DNA of 64,000 nucleotides, from positions 3,205,151-3,269,150 of the forward strand of contig BCHH01000003.1 of the NCBI GenBank assembly GCA_001599595.1, read 5' to 3'. Under the pieces are notes generated by a model, which ran no database searches, was not told where the DNA came from, and saw nothing but the letters and a program-made list of their open reading frames with translations. A program made the position numbers and the translations under genes. The DNA is from Beverwykella pulmonaria (taxonomy: Eukaryota > Ascomycota > Dothideomycetes > Pleosporales > Melanommataceae). Every line of letters begins with the position of its first letter. Positions within the stretch are counted from its first letter, which is position 1. Below are positions 1-10,717 of this stretch, one piece after another.

Positions 1-611
1 GATTGATGAAGCTGCCCGTAGCAGATTGATTTGATTGACTTGATAGGGTAGAGGAGGGTGAATTGAATTGGAAATTGATTGGTAATTGATGATCGATTAT
101 CAAATCCGTATCTGATTTGTATGGGGGTTTGTGAGAGCAGTACTAGCAGGGAACGGAACGAAGAGATGGATCAGAGGTAAACAAGCTTGATTCATCAGAG
201 TNGAGACGAATCCTTCAGGATACTCGGAGGATTTGAAGAAAGCTATATATGGTATGTCACGTGACTTGTCGACCCAGATGCCTCCAAAGATACGTCACGT
301 GATCTTTAAGCACACGGCCTGATAGGCCTCCAAGGGGCCTCTGCAGGAGACCCTCCGGGAACAGAATGTTATANGAGGTGAACACTTACTGGGTCNGGTC
401 CGTACTAAGGCGGAGCGTAAGCGTAGGTGTNGTAGGATTATTCTGTGAGGTTCGAAGACGATGATATAAGACAGAGGGGTGGTAAATCNAATNAATAAAT
501 TGACTAACTAACTTGCTGTATCAATCTGGGTAAGAGGCGAGTGAAGTTATTTGAGTTGACTACAAAGAGCAAACATAACATAGGGAACTGCCTTCCTTAT
601 ATATTTCCTCT

Positions 612-1190
612 TTGCCCATAGAATCCTGAGTCTCCCATCCCTTGGCGGGATATTGGGGATCCTTCAATTCTCCTAAGTCTCCCATCCCTTGGCGGGATAT
701 CAAGGATCCTCCAATTCTCCCAAGTCTCCTATCCCTTGGCGGGATATTAAGGATCCTCCAATTCTCCTGAGTTTCCCCTTCCTTGGCGGGATCTCTAGGA
801 TCCTTCAATTCTCCTAAGTTTCCCCTTCCTTGGCGGGATCTCTAGGATCCTTTGATTCTCCTGAGTTTCCCCTTCCTTGGNNNNNNNNNNNNNNNNNNNN
901 NNNNNNNNNNNNNNNNNNNNNNNNNNNNNNNNNNNNNNNNNNNNNNNNNNNNNNNNNNNNNNNNNNNNNNNNNNNNNNNNNNNNNNNNNNNNNNNNNNNN
1001 NNNNNNNNNNNNNNNNNNNNNNNNNNNNNNNNNNNNNNNNNNNNNNNNNNNNNNNNNNNNNNNNNNNNNNNNNNNNNNNNNNNNNNNNNNNNNNNNNNNN
1101 NNNNNNNNNNNNNNNNNNNNNNNNNNNNNNNNNNNNNNNNNNNNNNNNNNNNNNNATTCTCCCAAGTTTCCTGTGTCTTGGCGGGATATC
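612..1190. repeat. 47-bp tandem repeat (minisatellite) with assembly gap
   Basis: The word CTTGGCGGGA recurs at 641, 688, 735, 782, 829 and 876 (last copy runs into the gap), a constant spacing of 47 bases; each unit also carries GGATCC and AATTCTCC. The array resumes after the gap at 1156 and ends near 1190. The open frames here translate the repeat and are not convincing genes. The array lies inside the hAT element. Confidence 0.9.
881..1155. other. Assembly gap of 275 N inside the minisatellite
   Basis: Continuous N run. It sits in a tandem array, so the true repeat number is unknown and the gap size may be nominal. Scattered single N bases at 201-490 and 2159-2402 show that this part of the assembly has low-confidence calls. 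Confidence 0.98.
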
Positions 1191-1457
1191 TTCTGTCACG
1201 TGCCTCGCTTACCTGCGCGAATCCTCGCTGTTCTTTTGCGCCCGTCTGCGCACCATGCTGCGCCCGTTGACAGGGTTTTGTTTGTTTGTTGTCAGCGTTG
1301 GTTCCTCATCTGCAGCCCGCATCTGTGCAACTTCTTTAAACTGTAACACAGAAGTGTCCCTTACAGGTTTCTAGTAGTCAAGATCCCACTCAGATATACC
1401 GTATATATCATCAATCTTTTGCTCTACTATATTAGTGTGATTAAAGTCCCTAGATAC

Positions 1458-3809
1458 TCAAAATCCAGCCCTTGTCTAGGATTGTACACATTAAATTGCT
1501 GCAAGTAGTTGAGGGCTTAGTTTCCTACGCTTAGGTTCTAAAAGATTGCCAATCTCAGAGAACATACGCTCACACGCGCAGCTTGATGCTAGGATAGATA
1601 GTACGTCAATTGCTATCTTAGAGAGATAAGGGTAACAAGGTTTGAGAGTTATCCAATAGGCAATTAGGTCAATTAAATATGCGTGTTCCTAGGGCAAATT
1701 AGGCTTGTAGAGCTTCCAGCGTTGAAACTTATCTAGATCCTCAGGGTTAATTTAGTCTTCTTAAACAGGATTTACGTGTTGATTGATAGCCTCTTGAAGC
1801 CCTAAAATCTTGACCTTTTTACAGGGTGGTTGCTGCTGCCTATTATGAGAGCTCTTTGGTTTGTATTCCCTCTCCTACAGAGATTTAAAAGCTGCGTTAC
1901 TTGTGGCCAGCCAGGTAGGTTGATTTATCCATAATCTATTGCAGTAGTGCTTGTAGTAAGGGTGGAGGACTGTTGCAGCATAATAGGCAGGAGAATTGTT
2001 AAGCATTTCCTAATACTTTTGAGCTTTATTCTAGGTGGCCTTAACGTTGATAGCCAGATAATCTTTAGGGCTATCTACCTTATTAAAATCCACCTCTTTA
2101 TACTGCTCTACAAGGTCCTTGTAGTGATTAAGCAATTGTTTAAGTGTGGGGATAATCTNATGGATAGCACCAAATTGTCNAGATTTCCCTCTACCTTTAA
2201 GTCGCGAAGTGGCTTCCTTTAAGGGGTGTAGAACCTTAATGTACTAAGTAATAATAGCCNAATTGTAAGCTGTTAATCCTGTTGATCTNATCNAATCTNG
2301 CGCATCTGGCTCCTTGTTGTTGCGACTCTGTGCGTAAGCATCTTTGGTTTTGATAGCCTTAATGTNATATTAAATGTATGCATCTAGAGGCCNATGTAAC
2401 TNAACAGCACGCTCAAAGGAGCTACAAAATGAATTCCACCTTGTAATAACAGGCTTAACAGGCTCTTTAAGCTTGTAAGGCTGCTGCAATTTCTGTTCCT
2501 TAGCCTCTGCTTCCTGGAAGTTGCGTAGTTTATTATACTGTTGTGGTGTTTTGATGTAATGCAGAACGTTAATAAGTACCCTAAGTGCCCTAAATTTCTG
2601 CCACTCCTTCAAGAAATCCTCCTTAATTTGATACTGCAATTGATTGTTGTCAAATGCGTTGCTATCTATCCCAAAAATAATTGTTTGGCCTACTAGATTG
2701 AGTATGTGGGGGCTGCAGCGCAGTCAACGTTTATTGGCATTAAACCCATATTCAACACCTAAACACTTAACTGCCGTATTATTGTTTGTCGCATTGTCTA
2801 AAACAAAGTATCTAATCTTGTTTGAGCTTATTTTAAAGCTTAGAAGAATCCCCTGTATTGCTTTGGCAATCCTTGCTCTAGTATGTGCGCTAGAGAGTTG
2901 TGGAAGAGCGATAGGGATGTCTTTGATAATGCCTGAGGAATTAACATAATGCGCAACTATCCTACAAAACCCTTTCTTCCCGCCCTTTATAGTCTATCCG
3001 TCAAAGGATATATGTATTTTGCTTATAGATTTAGACAACTTGTTTATAATTTGCGGGTGCAGATAGTCGTATAGTCGCATAATGTACTGAGAAACACTGT
3101 AGTGGCTCTTCTATAACGCATCTGCAGCCTCTGGGCTTGCAAGCAGCATTATAGCTTTAAAGGTAGGGCTTTCAAACTTACTCAGAGGATAATTATTATT
3201 AACTATCCACTCAATTGCAGCTAATTGGAAGCGTTGTACGTCAAAGTTTCCTATTGCGTTGGCTGCTTGTAGTAATAGTTCAATTCCACTACCTATAATA
3301 TATTCTAAGGATTTCTGCCCAGGCTCCATCCAAACACCTACGCGCCTATCTTGAGTATAGCTGTGCCCACAGATCTTTTTACGTAGATGAGCAGCAGCAG
3401 TAGAGGTTGATAGAGTAACTTCAAATCTGCCGCCTCCTCCACTATCAATTATCTTGTGTTGATGGCAGTAGGCGCATATAAAGAATATCTGTGATGGGGC
3501 TGCTCTTAAGCACACCCTGTATCCATGCCTATAAATCCACGACTTCTTGTGTTTCTGTGTATGGAGAGGGGCCATGTAACTGCGTAGGCGATCCCAATCA
3601 ATCCTATCAAAGTTATCCTTAAATTGGGCGTTAAAATCTTTGTTGGAGGGCTTAGGGGTCGCATTAGTTGCAGAGGGTGCTAGGGAGGGAGAAATCGCAG
3701 GGGAGACATCTACGCGATCGCGGAGCTCCTCCTCAAACGTTTGAGTAGCCTGTGAGTCGCCGTCAACAGGGCGCGCAGTACGTTGACTAAGGTGTAATCG
3801 TTGGCTCAT
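1458..3809 (-). pseudogene. hAT transposase, inactivated
   Basis: Read from the ATG at 3809 the frame gives a BED-type zinc-binding region (FICAYCHQHK, then H..H near LRKKICGH, about 3350-3500), a hAT segment ending near 3111, then in the same frame through a TAG the motif HISFDG followed by a second TAG where the family has Trp (about 3000). Further on are VITRWNSFCSSFERAV (about 2400-2450) and, after a frame change between 2240 and 2370, the C-terminal dimerisation region with LSILASSCACERMFSEIGNL and EPKRRKLSP (about 1490-1600). Roughly ten stops interrupt it; the ones checked sit where CAG, CGA or TGG codons are expected. Product would have been about 780 residues. It cannot encode a working enzyme as read. 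Confidence 0.85.
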
Positions 3810-4070
3810 TGTGGTGGTGTAGATAGAAGATTCTTATGGAGGATATGCTGGTGCAGGGCAAAATCGTATGGCCCGAGCATCTCCGGAAGATCGTAATTCC
3901 GACCGAAAACTGCCTAGGAGCTTACTCGTACATATAAACTTATGGCCTTATAAAATAGGTATCAATTGGATCAATTATCCAATCAATCTTTGAGGCAGTG
4001 ACTGAATTGATTGCAAAAATCCATACAAACAGATTGAATTGATTGAATTGTTACATAATCAATTGATCAA

Positions 4071-5048
4071 TCAATTACTTGGATTCGGATTGATTGTTGC
4101 CATCTCTGCAATTTGCGGCCTAGTCGGAACAATAAGACCGCTCTCCAAGCCCCTGGGAACGTATTCCTCAAAGAACCAGCGACCAAGACTCTCATTCTCC
4201 TTTTTCTCAATGTCCCAGCCGTACGATGCAAATTTTCGCTCAACGTTGGACGGAGTGGACTTCTCGCCGCCAAGCAGTGGGATCAGAGTGTTGTAGGCAC
4301 CACCGCCGACAGAGTTGAAGTAGTCGTAGAAGAGGTTGGTAACGGGCGGTAGGCCGATAGTATCGAAGACGGCATAGTAGGGACCATGTTCTTTCAATTG
4401 CTGAAGCAAGGCATCTGGAGCTTGTGAGTGGTCGATGATGTGTGCAGGGCCAAGTGACTCGACGAAGGCGCGGTGTTGAGGGGATGAAGTGGTGACGACT
4501 TCGTAGCCAGCTGTGGTCGCATATTTGATTCCAAGACCACCACAGGAGGAAGTACCTCCGTAGATGAGAACCTTCTTGCCTTTGGGCTCCGGGGAGCCAG
4601 AAAGCGGCGGTCGCTCAAGCCCCAGATGGATAGTCAGGGCCGAAACAACTGTAGAGAGGTTGAGGATTGCAGTTGCAGCACCTTCAAGAGCAACCGAAGA
4701 CGGTACCTTAGACACCGACGAGGCGGAGGCTAAAGCATACTTCTGGAAGGCGCCGAAGCGCGGGTCGCCCAGAGTCTCCTGCGTGCGGATGACTGCTACA
4801 CGGTCTCCTTGTTGGAATGCCTCAACGTCTGCGCCAACAGCTTCGATTGTGCCTGCGAAAGATATTCCAAGGATGTTTGGGTAGGGAATTGGATGGACGC
4901 CGAACCTTTGCATCTTGGATTCAATAGGGCTGAAGGCGATGACCTCGATTTTGACGAGTAGATTGCCTGCTTGGGGCTCATATTTCTCGGCAGAATCAAC
5001 CTCGAGATGGGCTTGCTTCTGTTTGATCCACGCAGCTTGGTTGGCCAT
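4071..5048 (-). CDS. Zinc-binding-type MDR oxidoreductase (quinone/enoyl reductase-like), 3' truncated
   Basis: The 325-residue frame starts MANQAAWIKQKQAHLEV and has the MDR fold order: GroES-like N-terminal half with YPNILGISFAGTIEAVG (about residues 58-74) and GDRVAV, then a Rossmann half with VLIYGGTSSCGGLGIKYA (about 160-177). This resembles fungal ToxD/trans-enoyl-reductase-like proteins, which bind NADPH; the substrate cannot be inferred. Family members usually run to about 345-360 residues and end with a GKVSGKKLV-like segment that is missing. The native frame reaches PTRPQI and then crosses the hAT terminus at 4108; the last dozen residues up to the TGA at 4071 are transposon-encoded. 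Likely non-functional or altered. No intron is needed. The lost 3' part should lie left of the window. Confidence 0.8.
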   Translation of the reverse strand: MANQAAWIKQKQAHLEVDSAEKYEPQAGNLLVKIEVIAFSPIESKMQRFGVHPIPYPNILGISFAGTIEAVGADVEAFQQGDRVAVIRTQETLGDPRFGAFQKYALASASSVSKVPSSVALEGAATAILNLSTVVSALTIHLGLERPPLSGSPEPKGKKVLIYGGTSSCGGLGIKYATTAGYEVVTTSSPQHRAFVESLGPAHIIDHSQAPDALLQQLKEHGPYYAVFDTIGLPPVTNLFYDYFNSVGGGAYNTLIPLLGGEKSTPSNVERKFASYGWDIEKKENESLGRWFFEEYVPRGLESGLIVPTRPQIAEMATINPNPSN

Positions 5049-7947
5049 GTTGTTTGTTTCTGTTTGTGTTTTGAAGTTGAAGTTGGTGTTGTATACTTGG
5101 ATGTTTTCAGTACATTAAGTAGCCTTCAGCACGCCAAGCTGGAACGTGGCGAAGCTGGGTTATTAGAAATCAACTGGTGACCGTGAAGGCCGAAGGCCCG
5201 ATAGTGACAATGCGAGGCCGGGCATCGATTACAGCACAGCCAGATTGGTCGGCTCGGTACATTGCTAGACAGAAATTTTGGTATAGGGGGGCTGGGCCCT
5301 GGATAAGCAACAAGCTAGAGCATTACTTACCCGGACGGTCCGTTGGGTGGATTGATAAATTCCGGCCTTAACGGAAAATAGACGGTCGAAACGAGAGAAC
5401 GATGTACCAGATTTTGAGTTACCGGACGAGATCGGGCCTACATGTCCGCTTGTCATGCCTTTTTTTATAATATCATTGCCCATTTGTACATCATTTGTAC
5501 ATAATTTGTACATCATTTGTACATTGTCGTCTTATATCTGACATCTCGTACTCCTATGGTCTATAGCTCGCACAACTCCGTTTAAAACATTGTAAATACA
5601 TCTTACTTGCATTGCATTGAGCGATTGAAGATTGGGACAAATACTGCGACACGACTAAATTGAGAAAACCGAGAAAGTCGAGATCAGGCTATCTGGAGCA
5701 GGCTCGTCTCTACCCTATAACTCAGAGTTCTCAATATCTGCCTAGGTAGAAGAACGTCTATTCATCTACATCTTATGGATCCATTCCGACTCTGCTTCCT
5801 AACCTCCGCCGCCCCTTTCGCGGTCGCAATCACCAAACCCATATTATGCGTTGTCAAACCGAACTGTTGCTAAATCCGCCAAAGCATCTTTCAATACATT
5901 TAGAATCTTTTTAATCTGATGCTCCAGTGTTAGCCAAAATGACGTCAGAGATCTTTGGTCAATAGTTCTCCACGAATACTCGTATTCAGTCTCTGAACTC
6001 ATCGAAAAAGTGATCGTTAGCTCCCCCTTTTATTGAGAGTCCGAGTTCTAGGCTATGTTTTCCAGCTTGAATATAGAAAATATAAATCCGCTGAGGTATT
6101 TTATTGTTAAACTTGGTGACGCATGTGAGAAATCTTGGCGTAGCAATTGCTCACAAGCGTACGGATTGGTGTAGAACGGCCAAGCCCTTTGCGAAACCCC
6201 GCATAAGAGGCTGCGCAGTCATATGTGGAGTCAGTTCTTTTGTTCAACTATGAGATCGTGGATGCGCAAGTAGTCCAAGACCATCGACAACCTTTTCATT
6301 GGCGAAGCTAAATGCGTTTAGGAGTTGATTATGGTCTCGAAGCTTGAGAGCCAAGCGACATTCACTATTTGTCCAAAGCTAGGCTAATGTTTCTGTGAAA
6401 GTAGCAGGTTACTGATTCGCAGGAAGGGCAAGTGGTTTGTTAACACGTTGACGAAATAGAGACCACTGGTAGATCCTAGGCACAGAGGGTCATTTGGCTT
6501 TGAGAACACAAGGATCTGGTCATTATCTAGGAGTAAATGTCTTTATACAATTATGGTACAATTGTTGCATGGAGCCTGTTCCCCGATACAACTAAAGAAC
6601 AATATGTATATGCGCAAAATTTTATACTATTAACACCATGCCATGCTTGAATGTGCACATTTGTTGGTTGGTCATCAACTTAGATATGTGTTGTTCAACT
6701 ATGCCGACGGCACTTTCTGTTTCAGAGAAATTTCTCGTGTCCTACGTGTTCCACCATGGCCTAAGATGATTTTAATTTACCTACTTATACTACTCACTCG
6801 GCTTAAGATGTGTTCTAAATCTTTACCGATCATTTCACATGGTGATTGTTGTTTGGGAAGTCATGTCAAATTCAGGATCCAGCAACTTAAAGTCTATATC
6901 TAAAAGATGAAATATTTAAGTTAGTGTATACGTACTGGGTTTCTGTCTTGCGGCTGTTGTCTCTGCTCTTTGTTCTTCTTATTGATTGTGGCAAATTGTT
7001 GCTTTCCCCTTCCGGAGTGTCAGCAAAGAGATAAAAGAGCTCTTGAAGGCACGTCCATACTTTTTTTGAGATAGTGTAGTCTGCATTTAGTGATTTTCGA
7101 GAATTTGAGTTTTTCCATTGCCTCTCTATAACCAATCGTAATCTTCATGGTCTCTGGAAATTATTTATCCAATATCAAGCTGCAGGAGGGAAATGATAGG
7201 ATTATTTAGTTAGTGCATCGAATATGCACTTCGACTTGAAAATAAGCATGGAAAAATTCCCGTCTTATCTCAACGAAGTTAACCAAATTACTAACGGTCA
7301 CAACTACGAACCACTTCGATACCATCAGGGCATATCAATATATTTCTCGAGGTCGCTGCCTGGTTTCAGTTATTGAGATGCGTCCAGATTACATTTGAAA
7401 GTCTCGATCGCCGACAGTAGAAGAATCTGATGACTTACCTGACTGTAGAGCAAAGGAACCCCATGATAAAGATTGGGCTTAAGATGGTCAAACGTTATTC
7501 CGAGCAATGGTTTAGCTGTCTCGTAGAGACATGAAAAGACTAATGAAATCCTATGGCTCACTTCCCCTTGGAGGATACTATAACCGCGACCAACAAGGAA
7601 TAGTTCACTTGAAATAGTGAATTGAACAGCAATTAGTGCGATACCATTCAGAGTTTATGGATGGCAAAATACTAGGCTCCCTGACATTGCTCCCAGGGCG
7701 GATGTATCACTCTTCATACGCAGTATATGAGCCCTTCAATGCAGATAAAAATATTTTATATCTTCATACGAACTTCTACCCACCACTTACCGACCGGATT
7801 CGTGATTTGAGTCGCTGACATCTCTCCGCTGGTCGTTTTCAGATTTCATCCAGTCGTATTTTGCGCACAGTCTATACCTAATCAAGATTAGTCTCGCTTG
7901 GCGTAGCTTTAAGCCTTCCTACTTAAATTTACATTCAGCTCATCAAC
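5049..7947. other. Gene-poor stretch between MDR gene and HET gene
   Basis: No convincing gene is seen. It holds an 11-bp tandem repeat (5481-5524) and short open frames (6643-6903 plus, 6887-7135 minus) with no recognisable motif or intron logic. The GC-poorer stretches and lack of coding periodicity suggest old repeat-derived DNA. The final 100 bases before 7948 would contain the HET gene promoter; no clear element is seen. Confidence 0.6.
5481..5524. repeat. Four-unit 11-bp tandem repeat with TGTACA
   Basis: Units CATTTGTACAT, CATTTGTACAT, AATTTGTACAT, CATTTGTACAT at 5481, 5492, 5503 and 5514. Each contains the palindrome TGTACA. The period is close to one helical turn. It lies about 430 bases upstream of the divergent MDR start. 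Confidence 0.9.
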
Positions 7948-10291
7948 ATGTTCTGCAGTCAATGCCAGCTATTTTGGCAAGCCTCTATTTCTGCAGCCCG
8001 AACGCTGCCGTCTGTAAAATCCTGCGAAGACGTTTGGTGGGTCCGCCACGAAACAGTCCTTCATCACAGCGTGTCAGAGCTAAAGCGTGCTTCGAGTGTT
8101 GGGTGCCCAATCTGCCGCGCTATTCTACATTTACCAACCAGCTATGAGCGAGATACTCTTCTAATCGACGAAGATGAGCCATTAGATATCGTTCTTGAGA
8201 TGGGTCTGAATCAAAGCCCTCATCCTGTGATATCGGCTTCGTTCCGCGAGTCTAATGGCGATGCAAAAACCCGCATTCCTAAGAGTATGGTCGCTGCCTG
8301 CGCTGGGCTGCTGAACGATGGTGAGTGAACATGTCGCCTATTGTGAGCTGTCTAAAGCTGTGGTTGTAGATGAACTGGCATCAACCATCAAACGCAGTGG
8401 CGAGCTGGATAACAGCAGCACCGGTTCAGACGCTGCGCACCAGTTGGCCTCCTACTGGCTGAAACGATGTTTATCGCAACATGAGAATTGCCGCCCAGTG
8501 ACCTCGACAACTGGCCTTCCATTCGTACCGACAAGACTGTTAGACGTCGATGGCGATACCATTCGGCTTATTGAAACAGAAAGTGAGGTTGAAGGAGAAG
8601 CAGAGCGAAAATATGTTGCCCTTAGTCACTGCTGGGGACAGATCGCAATCATTCGGACTCTTGATGCCAACTATAGGGAGCATTTAAGCAGCATCCCCAC
8701 AGCTAGCCTTTCCCAAACCTTCAAGGATGCCGTGATTACAACACGGAAGCTTGGTCTGCGCTATCTCTGGATCGACTCACTCTGCATCATCCAAGACAAC
8801 GATGAAGATTGGCAGGCTGAGGCTGCAACCATGTGTGATGTTTACCGTAATGCTACTCTGACCATTGCTGCCGCGCATGCTCCAGGAGGAGACATAGGAT
8901 GCTTCGAAAAGAGAGACGGCCTTTTGCAATTTCCTTTCCTCATTAACATTCCACTATCTTCAGGAGCAGATGGGGAAACTTCGAGAAACGTCCGGATTCT
9001 ATTCACTTCGTATGGTCGCAGCAAAGGTCTTGGAGGTCCTGAACCACCACTGTACGGGCGCGCCTGGGTGCTTCAAGAGCAACTTCTCTCTCCGCGCATG
9101 CTCATCTTCGACGGGTCGCAGCTGCGATGGGAGTGTCTTTCCATGCACGGCTCTGAGCGCGATCCACAGGGCGGCATGTCGCGGCACACTGGCCACCACA
9201 AGGCCATTCGAACCGGTATTATGAACGCCACCGAGTTTTTTGATCTCACCTTCTGGTTCTCGACCGTAATGGACTACACGCACCGAGGGATGACCGAGGC
9301 ATCGGATAGGCTTGTAGCTATCGATGGCATTGCAAGCGCCCTCAGCAAAAGAACTAAACATCGATACCTGGCTGGACTATGGTCACAGGACTTCTGGGCT
9401 GGCTTACTATGGAGCATATCGCATCTCAAGGAGTTCCTTTCCACCACAGAAGGCGCTTTCAACTTAGAAGATAACATTCACATTCGCCATGAGAAACCAA
9501 TAGCTCCTAGCTGGTCTTGGGTCTCTGTTACCGCTCCTGTTGTGTACCCCATGCCAACAATCAGATACCTTCACCGCATTTGCGAAGTTCTCAACACACA
9601 AGTTTCGGGTACTGCCGCCAAAAAAACCGGCAGAGTGGAAATCCGTGGTCACGTGCGCACTGAATACATAAACTCTATATATCCTTACGCCATCCGCGAG
9701 GCAGCGAAGGCAGTCCCAAATATGACATGTGCGAAGCCAAGCGGTTCAAAAGAATATATAAATTATCGCGGCCGTTCATTCCACCCAATTGATTTCTTCA
9801 TCTGCTGCTCGGGATCGAGACTATCCTCTTCAGACTGGCGGCTTGTACGCGGAACATGGCGACCAGATCAAATGCTTGACCCAAAAACGCCAATCACATT
9901 CCTGGCCATTGCACAGCAAAACACAGGATCAAAGAAAGGAACACTGTTATACACACATCATGAACAAGACCCATTACAAGTCTATACAATTGGGTTGATC
10001 CCGACTGGGAAAGGGAGGGACGAGTATACTCGGGTTGGGTACGCAGTGTGGAACGAATGCGCTTGGTATGGATATATGTGTGGAGATAAAGGACGCTCGG
10101 GAGAGATAATTGAGAGGGCTAAGGGGTGGAGAGGAATATTGGCTGGGAGCAGCCCAGAGAAAATGGGACGATGTGTCGAGGTGGACAGCAAGGGGTTACA
10201 TGACCATCGATTTCGAGCAGACCATCTCCCTGACATTCGGGCCTATCATGAGAATGTTGGTATTCATGAAAAGAAGATCATTATCATATAA
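7948..10291 (+). CDS. HET-domain (heterokaryon incompatibility) protein
   Basis: Two exons, 7948-8320 and 8370-10291, joined by a 49-nt GTGAGT..TTGTAG intron (phase 1) give about 764 residues. The N-terminus has CSQC and GCPIC cysteine pairs. The HET block is clear from about residue 206: YVALSHCWGQ, then LRYLWIDSLCIIQD, the YRNATLTIAAA segment and YGRAWVLQEQLLSPRM followed by WEC. HET proteins act in allorecognition, where meeting of incompatible alleles triggers growth arrest or cell death; the partner of this one is unknown. The part after the HET domain has no domain I recognise. The gene is intact, flanked by a gene-poor zone and a pogo transposon. HET families are large and variable, so no orthologue is named. 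Confidence 0.9.
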
Positions 10292-10715
10292 GTAAAAGGT
10301 GAGTTTTAACAGGATCGGAGATAGCGCCTCATTTCAACCATGATCAAGCATTCATCTTCGTTTCTCCCCTCTCTCTTATAAACTACACCACTCCATAGCT
10401 ATATACAAGGATAACCTCCCGCGCAGACCACATACTCCTCACGCACCTTACCCTCCTCAAATCTTCCACCATTGTCTTCAACTCACCATGCACCTCCCCA
10501 CACTCCTAGCAACCCTCCACCACCCACGATAGGCTCAACGCTTTCATCTACGGACTCGACAGGACCTCAATTATCGAGTCATAAGGGATAAACTACCAAA
10601 GCCAGGTGATTTATATGAAAAATCTCGCGCTGTTGGGGTTTGGGTTTGGGGGACACAGGGTGATAACCGCAATAACCGCCAAGGTCTCGCGGGGAGGCGG
10701 GCGCCGTATAACCGC
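10292..10715. other. Spacer between HET gene and pogo element, with a G-run cluster
   Basis: No gene seen. Four runs of three or more G within 10634-10660 (GGGG, GGG, GGGGG, GGG) make a candidate G-quadruplex; the TTTGGG words resemble but are not the usual fungal telomere repeat TTAGGG. Confidence 0.6.
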
Positions 10716-10717
10716 TA

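Larger units (their letters stand above)
1..4108 (-). mobile_element. hAT-superfamily DNA transposon, RIP-decayed, 5' edge cut by window
   Basis: The right terminus is at 4108: the last bases (GATTGATTGTTGCCATCTCTG, read to the CTCTG end) align with the terminus of the 717-bp element at 30324-31040 read in reverse. Positions 1-480 align with the other end of that element, starting roughly 70 bases inside it, so the true left end lies just outside the window. Between the ends sit a minisatellite (about 612-1190), an assembly gap and a hAT transposase relic on the minus strand. The outer zones are rich in ATTGATT-type words and hold CACGTG sites at 258-263 and 296-301. hAT elements normally have short TIRs starting CAG and 8-bp target duplications; the CAGAG start read from 4108 fits. 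Insertion truncated the MDR gene on its right. Confidence 0.8.

Noticed and set aside
560..1374. Several open frames of 80-165 residues on both strands
   Set aside because: They translate the 47-bp minisatellite and run through 275 N, so carry no coding evidence.
5400..5560. CRISPR-like array at the 11-bp repeats
   Set aside because: Repeats are head-to-tail without spacers and the genome is eukaryotic.
10634..10655. Interstitial telomere
   Set aside because: The repeats are TTTGGG, too few and not the TTAGGG form usual in fungi.
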